From positions 62,001 to 126,000 of the forward strand of contig NZ_NDYP01000001.1 of assembly GCF_002165775.1 (NCBI RefSeq): a DNA stretch of 64,000 nucleotides, given 5' to 3'. Origin of the DNA: Campylobacter concisus (GTDB lineage: Bacteria > Campylobacterota > Campylobacteria > Campylobacterales > Campylobacteraceae). Below, piece by piece: positions 16,130 to 25,829 of this stretch; position 1 is the stretch's first letter, and each line of letters starts with the position of its first letter. A program made the translations under genes and the position numbers. The notes below the pieces were generated by a model. The model saw only the letters and a program-made list of their open reading frames with translations, was not told where the DNA came from and did no database searches.

Positions 16130-17806
16130 ATGCGATACTCTTATAATAATTTTTATGAAATTTTAACCAAAGTAGCAAAGGAAAATCCAAATCAAGTAGT
16201 TCTTTTTGAAGAAAAAGAGAAGCTAAAATATCGCGAATTAAAGCAAAATGTCGATAAAGTGGCAGCTTATTTGCAACTTGCTGGAGTAAAATTTGGTGAT
16301 AAAGTAGCTATGGCGGTTACAAACTCAAAAGAATTTATCATCTCATACCTTGCGATAACAGCAATAGGCGGTATCGCAGTGCCTATGAATACTTTTTTAA
16401 AAGCAAACGAGTTTGAATATATCATAAATGATTGCGGTGCAAAGGTGCTTTTTGCGTCTAGCTCGCTTGCAAAAGAGTTAATCGCATTAAATGAGCTTGA
16501 AATTTTAAGAAAGATAATCTGGATCGGAGCAATACCAAAGAAACTTCAAAGTGCCTCAAAGGATGAATATATAGACACTGACGAAGAGTATGGCGAGAGC
16601 GCGTATCTCACTTCAACACCTCAAATTTCAAAAGAGGATATGAGCAAGGGCTATGAAAATAATGGCCTTGTTAAAAACATAAATTTTACAGAAACTCTAA
16701 ATCACAAATACGCTCTTAGTATCACAAAGTATCCGGTAATAGATGATTTAATGCATATAATTTACACTTCAGGCACTACTGGCAAGCCAAAAGGTGCGAT
16801 GATAAGCTATAAAAATATCTTTTCAAATTTAATTGGAGCTCATGATCGTTTTATAGTGAAAAAAAGCGATCGTTTCATAGTCTTTTTGCCGATGTTTCAT
16901 AGTTTTACGCTAACTGCAATGGTGTTGCTTCCGATATTTGCGAGCGCTTCGATGGTTCTTGTAAAATCAGTATTTCCATTTTCAAATGTACTAAAACAAA
17001 CTTTGCTAAAGCGTGTAACTGTATTTTTAGGAATTCCAGCCATCTATACAGCTATCGGTAAGGCAAAAATTCCTTGGTATTTTAGATGGTTTAACCGCAT
17101 AAGGCTATTTGTAAGTGGTGCTGCTCCGCTTGCTAAGCAAACGATCGATGATTTTAGAGTGAAATTTCCACGTGCAACACTTGTCGAGGGATATGGCCTT
17201 AGCGAATGCTCGCCAGTCGTAGCTGCAAATTTATATGATAAACAAAAGCTTTTAAGTGTGGGGCCTGTGCTTGATGGATATGAGGTGAAGATCGTAAATG
17301 ATGAGATGATGGAGCTTCCAACCGGGGAGATCGGTGAGATCATCATAAAGGGTGATTGCGTCATGCAAGGCTACTATGGTATGCCAAGCATCACTGATGA
17401 GACCATAATAAACGGCTGGTTAAAGACCGGAGATCTTGGAAAAGTCGATGAAGAGGGCTTTATCTATATCGTTGATCGTAAAAAAGACCTCATTATATCA
17501 AAGGGTATCAACATCTATCCGCGCGAGATCGAAGAGGTTATTTACAAACTTGAAGCAGTTGAAGCAACAGCAGTAATCGGTGTAAAAGACGTACACGCCG
17601 ATGAAGAGGTTGTGGCATTTATACAAGTAAAAGAGGGTATGGACTTAGACGAAAAAACAGTGAGAGAGCATTTAAAGAAAAATTTAGCGAATTTCAAGAT
17701 ACCAAAGAGTATCTATTTCGCCGAAGAGTTGCCTAGAAATGCCACTGGTAAGGTGCTAAAACGTGTATTAAAAGAGCAAATAGAGCAGATGAAGGATAAA
17801 TTTTAG
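16130..17806 (+). CDS. Long-chain fatty acid (or aryl) CoA ligase, FadD-like
   Basis: 558-residue AMP-forming ligase of the ANL superfamily. P-loop IIYTSGTTGKPKGAM is at about 210-225; VEGYGLSECSPVV, the adenylate-stabilising GWLKTGDLG, the hinge DRKKDLIISKGINIYP and the C-terminal catalytic Lys in PRNATGKVLKR are all intact. The reaction is fatty acid + CoA + ATP to acyl-CoA + AMP + PPi. It follows the FadL-like porin by 12 nt and abuts the AAA ATPase gene with a 1-nt overlap. No beta-oxidation genes lie in the window, so the acyl-CoA may feed phospholipid synthesis rather than degradation. Confidence 0.9.
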   Translation: MRYSYNNFYEILTKVAKENPNQVVLFEEKEKLKYRELKQNVDKVAAYLQLAGVKFGDKVAMAVTNSKEFIISYLAITAIGGIAVPMNTFLKANEFEYIINDCGAKVLFASSSLAKELIALNELEILRKIIWIGAIPKKLQSASKDEYIDTDEEYGESAYLTSTPQISKEDMSKGYENNGLVKNINFTETLNHKYALSITKYPVIDDLMHIIYTSGTTGKPKGAMISYKNIFSNLIGAHDRFIVKKSDRFIVFLPMFHSFTLTAMVLLPIFASASMVLVKSVFPFSNVLKQTLLKRVTVFLGIPAIYTAIGKAKIPWYFRWFNRIRLFVSGAAPLAKQTIDDFRVKFPRATLVEGYGLSECSPVVAANLYDKQKLLSVGPVLDGYEVKIVNDEMMELPTGEIGEIIIKGDCVMQGYYGMPSITDETIINGWLKTGDLGKVDEEGFIYIVDRKKDLIISKGINIYPREIEEVIYKLEAVEATAVIGVKDVHADEEVVAFIQVKEGMDLDEKTVREHLKKNLANFKIPKSIYFAEELPRNATGKVLKRVLKEQIEQMKDKF

Positions 17807-19539
17807 TGAAATACTTGCTTGATTTTTTAAACCAGGACCTTAAAAAAAGCAAAATTTATGAGCTGATAAAGTGCGGCGATGAAGAGGGGGAAATTTTAAA
17901 ATATCTAAGTAAAGCTTATGTGCAAGGAACAGCTAATATGAGCGTTTTTGAGCTACTTGGAGCAGTCTTTGGCACGCAAAATGATAAGCAGCTTTTGTAT
18001 CTAAAATTTATAAAAAATTTGCTTGATAGTGGTTGGATTGTACAAAATTATAGTCTTTTTAAAATACCTGAGAGCACGCAAAGGGCTTCAACTCAAGGGC
18101 TTCTTTCGTTGCTTCATTCTGAAATTTCTCTATCAGCCACATTTTTAAAAATTCTTGAAGATGGCAACGCTGATATAAATTTGCCAGAGCTTACGCCATA
18201 TGAAGATCATTTGGAGTATTTAAAAGACCAGTTTTTAAAGGTAGAGCTTTACTCAAAGGCTGCTATTTTTGAAAACAGCTCAAGTGATGCCAAAAAGCGT
18301 ATAAATGAGCAAATTTCTGAGCTTACAAAACGCATAAACGAGCGCGTCAAACTAAGCAAGATCAGCCTAAAGATAGAGCAAATTTTTAAAGAAAACTCAC
18401 TTGACGAAAAAGAGCAGATTATATTTTTAGCCCTTTTAAAAGAGGAGTACGCGGGCGACTTTGAGAACGGCCGTGATCTAAACACGTTAGTTGGGCTAAT
18501 AAGCAAAGATGAGCTTGAACGCATCAAAAATCGCACGCTTTTAGAGGACGGCTCAAGGCTCATTGAAGGTGCGCTTATTGATTATGACGAGGTTTTAAAC
18601 GCTTATGGAAATGTGAGCAAGAGCTTTTTTATAAATGAAGATATTTTGCAAAGCATAATGCACCCAAAAAATGACAAAAATAGTAAAAAAATCAAGATCG
18701 AAAGCCTGGTAAAAGAGCAAGAAATTTTTGAGCTAATAGAGCCAGTAACTAGCCTAGAAGATGTCGTGCTAAACGAAAAGACAAAGCAGCTTTTAAGTAC
18801 AATACTAAAGCAAGTCGATAAAAAAGTGCTCGCTAGACTTAGCAGCTGGGGCATAAAAACTAGAAAAAATATAGACGCCAAGATCATCTTTTACGGCGAG
18901 CCTGGCACTGGTAAAACCATGAGTGCCGTTGGGCTTGCAAAAAGCCTAAAGAGGCAAATTTTAAGCTTTGACTGCTCAAAAATTTTAAGCAAATATGTCG
19001 GCGAGAGCGAGCAAAACGTAAGGAAAATTTTTGATACTTACAAAGAAATTTGCAAAAAAAGTGGTAGTGAGCCGGTGCTTTTACTAAATGAAGCCGATCA
19101 GTTTTTAAGCACGAGAGTGGAGAGCTCGAGCGGAGCTGAAAAGATGCATAATCAAATGCAAAATATCTTTTTAGAGCAGATCGAGCGCTTTGAGGGCGTG
19201 CTGATCGCTACGACAAATTTCTTGCAAAGCCTTGACGTGGCGTTTTCTAGAAGGTTTGACTATAAGATCGAGTTTAAAAAGCCTGATTATAACGGCAGGC
19301 TTGCCATTTGGCGTAAAATTTTGCCTGAAAATGCGAGCTTTGAAGATGGCTTTAGCGTTGAAAGGCTGGCTGAATTTAACCTAAGTGGCGCACAGATCGT
19401 CCTTGCACTAAAAAATACTGCACTAAAAGTAGCTATAAAAGATGATGGGATTTTTACCTTTGAGGACTTTAAAACCACGATAGAGCGCGAGCTAAACTCA
19501 AGCTTTGGCGAGGATAAAAAGATGGGATTTGGTTCTTAG
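17806..19539 (+). CDS. AAA-family ATPase (GTG start)
   Basis: 577 residues. The N-terminal 330 residues are helical and lack recognised motifs; the C-terminal part is a classical AAA module with Walker A GEPGTGKTM (about 364-372), Walker B VLLLNEADQF near 424-432 (Asn replaces the usual Asp, Glu kept), sensor 1 IATTN and arginine finger SRRFDYKIEF. The GTG start shares its G with the stop codon of the ligase gene. Similar stand-alone AAA ATPases occur in C. jejuni, with unknown role, perhaps protein remodelling. Last gene of the operon. Confidence 0.85.
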   Translation: MKYLLDFLNQDLKKSKIYELIKCGDEEGEILKYLSKAYVQGTANMSVFELLGAVFGTQNDKQLLYLKFIKNLLDSGWIVQNYSLFKIPESTQRASTQGLLSLLHSEISLSATFLKILEDGNADINLPELTPYEDHLEYLKDQFLKVELYSKAAIFENSSSDAKKRINEQISELTKRINERVKLSKISLKIEQIFKENSLDEKEQIIFLALLKEEYAGDFENGRDLNTLVGLISKDELERIKNRTLLEDGSRLIEGALIDYDEVLNAYGNVSKSFFINEDILQSIMHPKNDKNSKKIKIESLVKEQEIFELIEPVTSLEDVVLNEKTKQLLSTILKQVDKKVLARLSSWGIKTRKNIDAKIIFYGEPGTGKTMSAVGLAKSLKRQILSFDCSKILSKYVGESEQNVRKIFDTYKEICKKSGSEPVLLLNEADQFLSTRVESSSGAEKMHNQMQNIFLEQIERFEGVLIATTNFLQSLDVAFSRRFDYKIEFKKPDYNGRLAIWRKILPENASFEDGFSVERLAEFNLSGAQIVLALKNTALKVAIKDDGIFTFEDFKTTIERELNSSFGEDKKMGFGS

Positions 19540-20328
19540 GCCTTTCTCTCTTGATTCTATTGTTTGTATAAATTTAAACAAATATAAAAATAGCAAGAGC
19601 CACTGACATTGGCGAGTAATCCGCTTTTATCTAATTAGAATTTGCACGATTGTTGTCGCCAAAAATTATAGAAAGTGTGAGCTAAGGTCAAGTTTTGTTT
19701 AGAAAAATAGGTCTTGGCTCTTAAGCTCTTCCAAATTTTACTATCTCATGCAGCATATGTTTTGCGCCACGAGGCGAAGTTTAAAGTGCCAGAGATTACT
19801 GATCTAAATGTAAAATTTTACTTTCATAGTTAAATTTACGCCTGATTGCCACCAAGATTTATAGCAAGACAGATATCAGCATATTATAGATTTAGCTCGC
19901 TCGCCTGTCTCAAATTCACTACTGCAGAGTTTGCAAATGAGTAATTTTTGTCAAAAAATCCCAAATTTTGGAATTTGCCCACTTTGTGATCGCTGTTTGG
20001 AATGCGTATTGTGCTTAGAAAGAGTTTTTAATACTTTGTCGTTTTGCATAACACAAAAACCGTCCTCACGAAGTCTAAAATAAAAAGCCTCATAAATTTT
20101 AAATTCTCTTTCATGATATTTGTAACAGCGCTTTTTGAAATTAAAAAAGAGATGAGAAAATAGAAATTTATAGGTCCTTGAGCGCAATTTTTACATCCGA
20201 AGCAAAGAAGTAATGCGTGATTACTTTAGTAATTAGTATAAAAAATTGATTATATTTTTGGCAAGACTCGAGAAGCTATAAAAATTTTAGTAGCGAAATT
20301 TGTCAAAAGGCTTGCAAATTTTAGAAAT
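19540..20328. other. Gene-poor interval between convergent operons
   Basis: About 790 nt with no convincing gene. Stop codons interrupt every frame; the longest minus-strand frame (19951-20187, 78 codons) has no family resemblance I can see. Short stretches that look protein-like in different frames (for example a minus-strand piece reading GAKHMLHEIVKFGRA near 19727-19775) suggest a decayed gene, but I cannot name it. No clean terminator hairpin with a T-run is visible for either flanking operon. Confidence 0.5.
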
Positions 20329-21636
20329 TTACTGATTGATCTTATCAAGTAGTTCTTCGACCTCTTCAAGTGCAAAGGCCTCTTCTGAGCTTTGTTTTAA
20401 GAAGCTCTCCATAAATTCTTTCTTCGAGATCGCAAGGTCAAGCTCCTTGTCACTACCCTTTTGATATGCTCCGATGCGAAGCAGGACCTCATTTTCTTTT
20501 AAAAGTGAGTAGAGGCGCTTAAATTTCATCGCATTTAGCTTGTGTTCTTTGCCGATCACGTCACCCATGACACGCGAGGCCGAGTTTTGGATATTGATAG
20601 GTGGGTAGATGCCAAAGTCCGTTAGCTCGCGGCTTAGCACGATGTGTCCGTCTAGGATAGAGCGGCTTTGGTCAGCTATCGGATCGCTCATATCATCGCC
20701 CTCGACAAGCACGGTGAAAAACGCCGTGATACTGCCCTTGCCCTCCTCTTTGCCAGCGCGCTCCATTAGCTGAGGCAAGAGTGTGAGCGAACTTGGCGGA
20801 TAGCCTTTTGAGGTCGGTGGCTCGCCAAGTGCAAGGCCGATCTCACGCTGTGCCATCGCAAAACGTGTCACGCTATCCATGATGAAAAGCACGTCATTCC
20901 CTTGTTGTTTGAAGTACTCAGCTACGCTCATCGCGCAAAATGCGCCGTACTTTCGCATGAGCGAGCTATCATCGCTGGTTGCTACGATGATGACCGTACC
21001 CTCCAGGTCGCCGCCTAGGTTTTTTTCTATAAATTCAGGTACCTCGCGACCACGCTCGCCTATTAGTGCGACTACTTTTATCGGTGCTAGTGTGTTTTTT
21101 ACGATCATGCTCATAAGGGTTGATTTGCCCACACCTGAGCCTGCGAAAATTCCCAGCTTTTGCCCTTTACCACAAGTAAGTAGCCCATCTATCGTCTTTA
21201 TCCCAACGCTAAATGGCTCATTTATAAGCCCCCTTTTCATCGCATCTATAGGTGCTCTCATGATCGGCATATATTCAGTCGTCTCGATCGCTCCTTTGCC
21301 GTCAATCGGCTTCATAAATGGATCGACCACGCGCCCAAGTAAATTTGGCCCTACTGGTATATTCATACCTTGATCGCTCTCATAGACGAAGTCACCTATC
21401 CTAAAGCCCTCGACAAAGCCAAACGGGCTGATATATGCACCATCTGTTTTTATTTGCGTAACCATGCCAAGGCCGTTTTTGCTTTTGTCTTTTGCAACTA
21501 TCCGTACGATGTCGCCGATGCTTGGGCGAAGTCCAGTTATCTCAATAGTCGTAGCTGTAATCTTAGTTATGATGCCAAAGGTGTTTGAGAGTTTCACACC
21601 CTCTTTAAGCTTTAAATTTATGTGCTCTAAGCTCAA
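20329..21636 (-). CDS. fliI: Flagellar export ATPase FliI
   Basis: 435-residue F1-beta-like ATPase. Walker A is GSGVGKST at about 165-172, the [13 protein letters not shown] motif distinguishes type III secretion ATPases, Walker B is [34 protein letters not shown]-type sequence, and the C-terminal helical domain ends in [10 protein letters not shown]. It hexamerises below the flagellar export gate and energises unloading of export substrates. The stop is the first base block after the gap; the start overlaps the upstream folE stop by 4 nt, so both are translated from one message. Confidence 0.97.
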   Translation of the reverse strand: MSLEHINLKLKEGVKLSNTFGIITKITATTIEITGLRPSIGDIVRIVAKDKSKNGLGMVTQIKTDGAYISPFGFVEGFRIGDFVYESDQGMNIPVGPNLLGRVVDPFMKPIDGKGAIETTEYMPIMRAPIDAMKRGLINEPFSVGIKTIDGLLTCGKGQKLGIFAGSGVGKSTLMSMIVKNTLAPIKVVALIGERGREVPEFIEKNLGGDLEGTVIIVATSDDSSLMRKYGAFCAMSVAEYFKQQGNDVLFIMDSVTRFAMAQREIGLALGEPPTSKGYPPSSLTLLPQLMERAGKEEGKGSITAFFTVLVEGDDMSDPIADQSRSILDGHIVLSRELTDFGIYPPINIQNSASRVMGDVIGKEHKLNAMKFKRLYSLLKENEVLLRIGAYQKGSDKELDLAISKKEFMESFLKQSSEEAFALEEVEELLDKINQ

Positions 21637-22205
21637 AAATGCGTTTCCCTAGGAGAATTTATAAGCGAGAAAAATTCTCGTCTTGTGTCTGCGTTTTTGA
21701 TAAAGCAGCCCCTAAGAGCCGAGGTCGTAGTGGTTGAGTTTATCTTTTGCACACCCCTCATCTCAACGCACATATGCCTAGCCTCAACCACTACACCAAC
21801 GCCTTTTGGAGCTATTACGTCCTCAAGCGCCTTTGCGATCTGCTCGGTCATCTGCTCTTGAATTTGTAAGCGTCTTGCGTAGATATTTACCATGCGTGGA
21901 ATTTTACTAAGTCCCACGACCTTGCCATTTGGGATGTATGCCACATGCACGCGGCCAATAATAGGCAACAAATGGTGCTCACAAAGGCTGTAAAACTCGA
22001 TGTTTCGCATGAGAACCATCTCGTTATTTGAGCTAGTAAATAGCGCGTCGCCTAGTACCTCTTTTGGATCCTGCTCGTATCCGCTAGTTAGAAATTTAAA
22101 AGCTTTATAAACGCGCTCAGGAGTTTTTAAAAGTCCTTCTCTGTTTGGATCCTCGCCTATAATTGTTAGCATATTTTTAACCGAATTTTCAAAACTCTCT
22201 TGCAT
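21633..22205 (-). CDS. folE: GTP cyclohydrolase I
   Basis: 190 residues, the usual length. [23 protein letters not shown] supplies the zinc Cys and catalytic His residues, [20 protein letters not shown] is the substrate pocket, and the second zinc Cys lies in [12 protein letters not shown]. It converts GTP to dihydroneopterin triphosphate, the first step of folate (and queuosine) synthesis. First gene of a folE-fliI unit; divergent from tig. Confidence 0.97.
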   Translation of the reverse strand: MQESFENSVKNMLTIIGEDPNREGLLKTPERVYKAFKFLTSGYEQDPKEVLGDALFTSSNNEMVLMRNIEFYSLCEHHLLPIIGRVHVAYIPNGKVVGLSKIPRMVNIYARRLQIQEQMTEQIAKALEDVIAPKGVGVVVEARHMCVEMRGVQKINSTTTTSALRGCFIKNADTRREFFSLINSPRETHF

Positions 22206-22343
22206 AAATTTTTCTCCATAATTTTATTGCCAAATTCTACGTTAAAACGCCTTTTATATCTATAAAAATTTACAAATTTACAATGAAATAAGGAAAATTC
22301 TGCTATATTTTTGGCTAAAAATTTGTATTCATAAAGGAATTAG

Positions 22344-23675
22344 ATGGAAATCAAAATCAAAGCTCTAGATAGCGTAAATACCTTAGCAAGCACGACTATA
22401 AGTGCAGATGCTATAAAATCTAGCGTAGAAAAACTAGCAAAAAAAGCAGCAAAAACTATGAAAGTAGATGGCTTTAGACAAGGCCATGTGCCAGTTGCTA
22501 TTGTGCTAAAACGCTACGAAAAAGAGCTAACAAATGATGCTGAACAAGATGTCTTAAGAGATGTTGTTGATGAGGCTATAAAGCAAGCAGGCAAGAAAAA
22601 CGATGATCTTATCGGCGAGCCTATTGTTTCAAAATTTGACAGAAAAGATGGTAAGATCGATGTTGAGCTAACAGTTTCATTTAAGCCAAGTGTCGATGTG
22701 AGCGGCTATGAGAGCTTGATACCTGAGTTTTCAAACCCACGCGTTTTGAAAAAAGATATCGATGAGAAGAAAACTGAGCTTTTAAAAATGATAGCTCCAC
22801 TTGAAAAAGTAGAAGGCAAAAGAGGCCTAAAAGTTGGCGATTTTGCTAAATTTGACTTTGAAGGCTTTGTTGATGGCGTTGCATTTGATGGTGGCAAGGC
22901 TGAAAACTATGTGCTTGAGATCGGCTCAAATCAATTCATTCCAGGCTTTGAAGATGGCATGGTAGGCATAAAAGCTGGTGGCGAAAAAGATATCGAGGTT
23001 AAATTCCCAGAAAACTACGGAGCTGCACATTTAGCTGGTAAAGACGCTATCTTTAAAATAAAACTTCATGAAATTCAAGAGAGAAAAATTCCTGAAAAAC
23101 TAGATGAAGAGATGCTAAAAACTTTACTTCCAAATGAAGAAAAACCAACTGAAGAGTTACTTGATGAGCGTATAAAAGAGCAAATACGTCAAGAGAAAAT
23201 TTATAAACTTATAAATGATGAGCTTAAGCCAAAATTTGCTGAAGCTGCGGTCGAGAAATTTAAATTTGACGTGCCAAAAAATATTGTCGAGCAAGAGATC
23301 GATATGCAGTTTAGAAACGCATGGAGCTCATTTACTCCAGATGATATGAAGAAATTTAGAGAAGACAAAGATGCTCTTTCTAAAAAACGTGACGAGTTTA
23401 GAAAAGACGCTGAAAATAGCGTTCGCCTAACTTTCATAATCGATGAGCTAGCTCGCGTAAGGGGCGTGAAAGTGAGCGATCAAGAGGTCGTTCAAGCGAT
23501 CTATTTTGAGGCGTATAGAAGCGGTCAAGATCCAAAAGCACACCTTGAGATGTACCGCAATCAAGGCATGCTTCCAGCTATAAAGATGTCAATGATTGAA
23601 GAGAAGCTATTTAGCGAGCTCTTTAATAAAGAAAAAGACGAGAAAAAAGCAAGCAAAAAAGAGAAGGCTGAGTAA
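22344..23675 (+). CDS. tig: Trigger factor
   Basis: 443-residue ribosome-associated chaperone. The N-terminal ribosome-binding signature appears as [15 protein letters not shown] (about 40-54). The FKBP-type prolyl isomerase domain spans about 155-245 ([34 protein letters not shown]), and the helical C-terminal arms end in a Lys/Glu-rich tail. It folds nascent chains at the ribosome exit. A TATATT-like -10 lies about 35 nt upstream and AAAGGA just before the ATG. Heads the tig-clpP-def gene order known in C. jejuni; the last base of its stop is shared with the clpP start. Confidence 0.97.
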   Translation: MEIKIKALDSVNTLASTTISADAIKSSVEKLAKKAAKTMKVDGFRQGHVPVAIVLKRYEKELTNDAEQDVLRDVVDEAIKQAGKKNDDLIGEPIVSKFDRKDGKIDVELTVSFKPSVDVSGYESLIPEFSNPRVLKKDIDEKKTELLKMIAPLEKVEGKRGLKVGDFAKFDFEGFVDGVAFDGGKAENYVLEIGSNQFIPGFEDGMVGIKAGGEKDIEVKFPENYGAAHLAGKDAIFKIKLHEIQERKIPEKLDEEMLKTLLPNEEKPTEELLDERIKEQIRQEKIYKLINDELKPKFAEAAVEKFKFDVPKNIVEQEIDMQFRNAWSSFTPDDMKKFREDKDALSKKRDEFRKDAENSVRLTFIIDELARVRGVKVSDQEVVQAIYFEAYRSGQDPKAHLEMYRNQGMLPAIKMSMIEEKLFSELFNKEKDEKKASKKEKAE

Positions 23676-24265
23676 TGAGCTATTACGTTCCTGTCGTAGT
23701 TGAAAGAACTAGCAGAGGTGAGCGAAGCTATGATATATATTCCCGTCTTTTAAAAGATAGGATCGTTATGCTAAGTGGCGAGATAGAAGACGGCATGGCT
23801 GCTTCTATCGTCGCTCAGCTTCTATTTTTAGAGGCTGAGGATCCAGATAAAGATATCTATCTATATATAAACTCACCAGGTGGTGTGATAACAAGTGGCT
23901 TTAGTATCTATGACACGATGAACTACATAAAGCCAGATGTTTGCACGATCTGTATCGGCCAAGCTGCTAGTATGGGTGCATTTTTATTAAGCTGCGGTAC
24001 GCCTGGAAAGAGATATGCACTGCCAAATTCTCGTATCATGATACACCAACCACTTGGCGGCGCTAGAGGTCAAGCGACTGATATCGAGATACAAGCTCGT
24101 GAAATTTTGCGTATGAAAGAGATTTTAAATGGAATTTTGGCAAAAAATACAGGTCAAAAGCTAAGTAAGATCGTAAAAGATACTGAACGTGACTTCTTTA
24201 TGAGTTCGGCCGAAGCCAAAGAGTACGGACTTGTTGATAAAATTTTGGAGAAAAGTTTTAAATAA
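23675..24265 (+). CDS. clpP: ATP-dependent Clp protease proteolytic subunit
   Basis: 196 residues with the full serine protease triad: Ser in [12 protein letters not shown] (about 98), His in IMIHQPLGG (about 123) and Asp in DTERDFFMS (about 172). It assembles into a double heptamer with ClpX or ClpA and degrades unfolded proteins. The start shares one base with the tig stop, so translation is coupled. Confidence 0.98.
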   Translation: MSYYVPVVVERTSRGERSYDIYSRLLKDRIVMLSGEIEDGMAASIVAQLLFLEAEDPDKDIYLYINSPGGVITSGFSIYDTMNYIKPDVCTICIGQAASMGAFLLSCGTPGKRYALPNSRIMIHQPLGGARGQATDIEIQAREILRMKEILNGILAKNTGQKLSKIVKDTERDFFMSSAEAKEYGLVDKILEKSFK

Positions 24266-24273
24266 GGCCCAAA

Positions 24274-25296
24274 GTGATAAAGATAGATAATGCACCAGAC
24301 CCTAAGAAAAAAGCGGTTGAGGTAAAACATATTCTAGAAAAAGAAAAGGTAGATATCTACAGATTTTCAGAAAATGTTTTGCATGAATTAAGCGACGATA
24401 ATGTTCCATCTACACCAAACAATTACTCTATTTATTTTGAGAAAATGCTTGATGGACAGCCTGATGAATTTAGAAAAGAGATCGGTGATATGATAGTCAT
24501 AAATTCCGAGATATCAGTACCATCAGGTAGTAATATCTCTATTGAAAAAGAGATAAAGCAAGGATTTATCCAGATAAAAAGTATGCTTCAAGCCGTGGTG
24601 CTAATCTATAAAAATTTAGGCATCATGAGAGGCCTAGTACAAAAGCGCATGGATGCACTCAAAAATAATACAAATATCCTAGCTCTTCAAAATGTTTTAA
24701 GCGCATTTAATCATGACCTAATAAAATTAAACAGCCTTATGGATAAGCATCTTGATGTCATTAAAGTAAGCTATGATGAAGTAGCCAAGATGCTTAAATC
24801 TATTGAAGAGCAGTCGATTTACGATACGACATATGACGTTTATAATAAAAAATTTCTAGTAGCCACAGTACAAAGTGAAGTAGAAGCCGTTAAAAGATAT
24901 GGCTATAACGCATCGTTTTTACTAGTAAGAGCAAAAGATAGATTTACAAATCGTGTTAAAAATTTAAAAGAGCGAAACAATATGTATAAAGCTATATCAC
25001 AGCTTCTTTTAAGAACTTCTAGAAGAAGCGATATAGTAGCTCATTATGGTGATGGCTGTTTTGCTATGGTTATGAAATATACTGACGAAAATGGTACAAA
25101 ACAAGCCGGTAGTAGAATTTTAAATATGCTTTCATCTATACCTTGGAAGATAGATGGTGAAGAGTGCAAGCTTGATATCCAAGTGGTTTCAAGCATGATA
25201 ACAAAAACAAGAAGCGCTGAAGAATTAATCTCTTACTCGTTAGATCAACTAATACTAACACAAGATGATGAGCAGCCTATATTTTTGGATGAATAA
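24274..25296 (+). CDS. Degenerate GGDEF-domain protein (GTG start)
   Basis: 340 residues. The N-terminal 165 residues are helical and contain VPSTPNNYSIYFEKML, a phrase typical of the N-terminal part of some diguanylate cyclases. The C-terminal domain follows the GGDEF fold, opening with YDTTYDVYNKKFL, but the catalytic signature is YGDGCF, so the Glu/Asp pair and second Gly are lost and cyclase activity is unlikely. There is no I-site RxxD in place. It may act as a c-di-GMP receptor or scaffold. The GTG start follows TAAGG. It lies between clpP (8 nt) and def (14 nt or less), which are adjacent in C. jejuni as I recall. Confidence 0.8.
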   Translation: MIKIDNAPDPKKKAVEVKHILEKEKVDIYRFSENVLHELSDDNVPSTPNNYSIYFEKMLDGQPDEFRKEIGDMIVINSEISVPSGSNISIEKEIKQGFIQIKSMLQAVVLIYKNLGIMRGLVQKRMDALKNNTNILALQNVLSAFNHDLIKLNSLMDKHLDVIKVSYDEVAKMLKSIEEQSIYDTTYDVYNKKFLVATVQSEVEAVKRYGYNASFLLVRAKDRFTNRVKNLKERNNMYKAISQLLLRTSRRSDIVAHYGDGCFAMVMKYTDENGTKQAGSRILNMLSSIPWKIDGEECKLDIQVVSSMITKTRSAEELISYSLDQLILTQDDEQPIFLDE

Positions 25297-25310
25297 GTAG
25301 GAGTTTGGGC

Positions 25311-25829
25311 TTGATCTTAGAGGTTTTATCTTATCCAAATAAAAAACTTTATGAAGTCTCAAAAGATGTTAAAAATTTTGATGAGGAACTTCACAAACTA
25401 CTTGATGATATGTATGATACGATGATTGCAAAAGAGGGCATCGGCCTTGCTGCTATTCAGATAGGTGTCGCAAAAAGAATTTTTATTATAAATCTAGCCA
25501 ATGACGAGGGCGTGCAAGATAAAGAAAATTTAATCGAAATCATAAATCCAAAGTTTGAACTACGTGAAGGAGAATGCATCTATCAAGAGGGTTGCCTTAG
25601 TGTGCCTGGCTTTTATGAAGAGGTAAAAAGAAGTGAGGTTGTGGCTATCAAATATCAAGACCGCTTTGGCAAAGAGCAAAGCTTAAAGGCTGATGGGCTT
25701 TTAGCTATCGCTATCCAGCATGAAAACGATCATTTAGATGGACATCTTTTTATAGAAAAAATCGGCTTTAATAAACGCAAAAAATTTGACAAGGAATACA
25801 AAAAGCAAAAAAAAGAAAAAGTTTCATGA
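25311..25829 (+). CDS. def: Peptide deformylase (TTG start)
   Basis: 172 residues from TTG 25311. All three family motifs are intact: GIGLAAIQIG, EGCLSVPG (metal Cys) and QHENDH (HExxH metal ligands and catalytic Glu). It removes the N-formyl group from new proteins. Two in-frame TTG codons lie at 25305 and 25311; TAGGAG ends at 25303, leaving 1 nt to the first and 7 nt to the second, and the ILEVLSYPN start then lines up with known deformylases, so I choose the second. The stop overlaps the next start as ATGA. Confidence 0.96.
   Translation: MILEVLSYPNKKLYEVSKDVKNFDEELHKLLDDMYDTMIAKEGIGLAAIQIGVAKRIFIINLANDEGVQDKENLIEIINPKFELREGECIYQEGCLSVPGFYEEVKRSEVVAIKYQDRFGKEQSLKADGLLAIAIQHENDHLDGHLFIEKIGFNKRKKFDKEYKKQKKEKVS

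Noticed and set aside
19951-20187. 78-codon minus-strand frame in the gap before fliI
   Set aside because: No recognisable motif, no convincing RBS and odd composition. Treated as part of a possible remnant, not as a gene.
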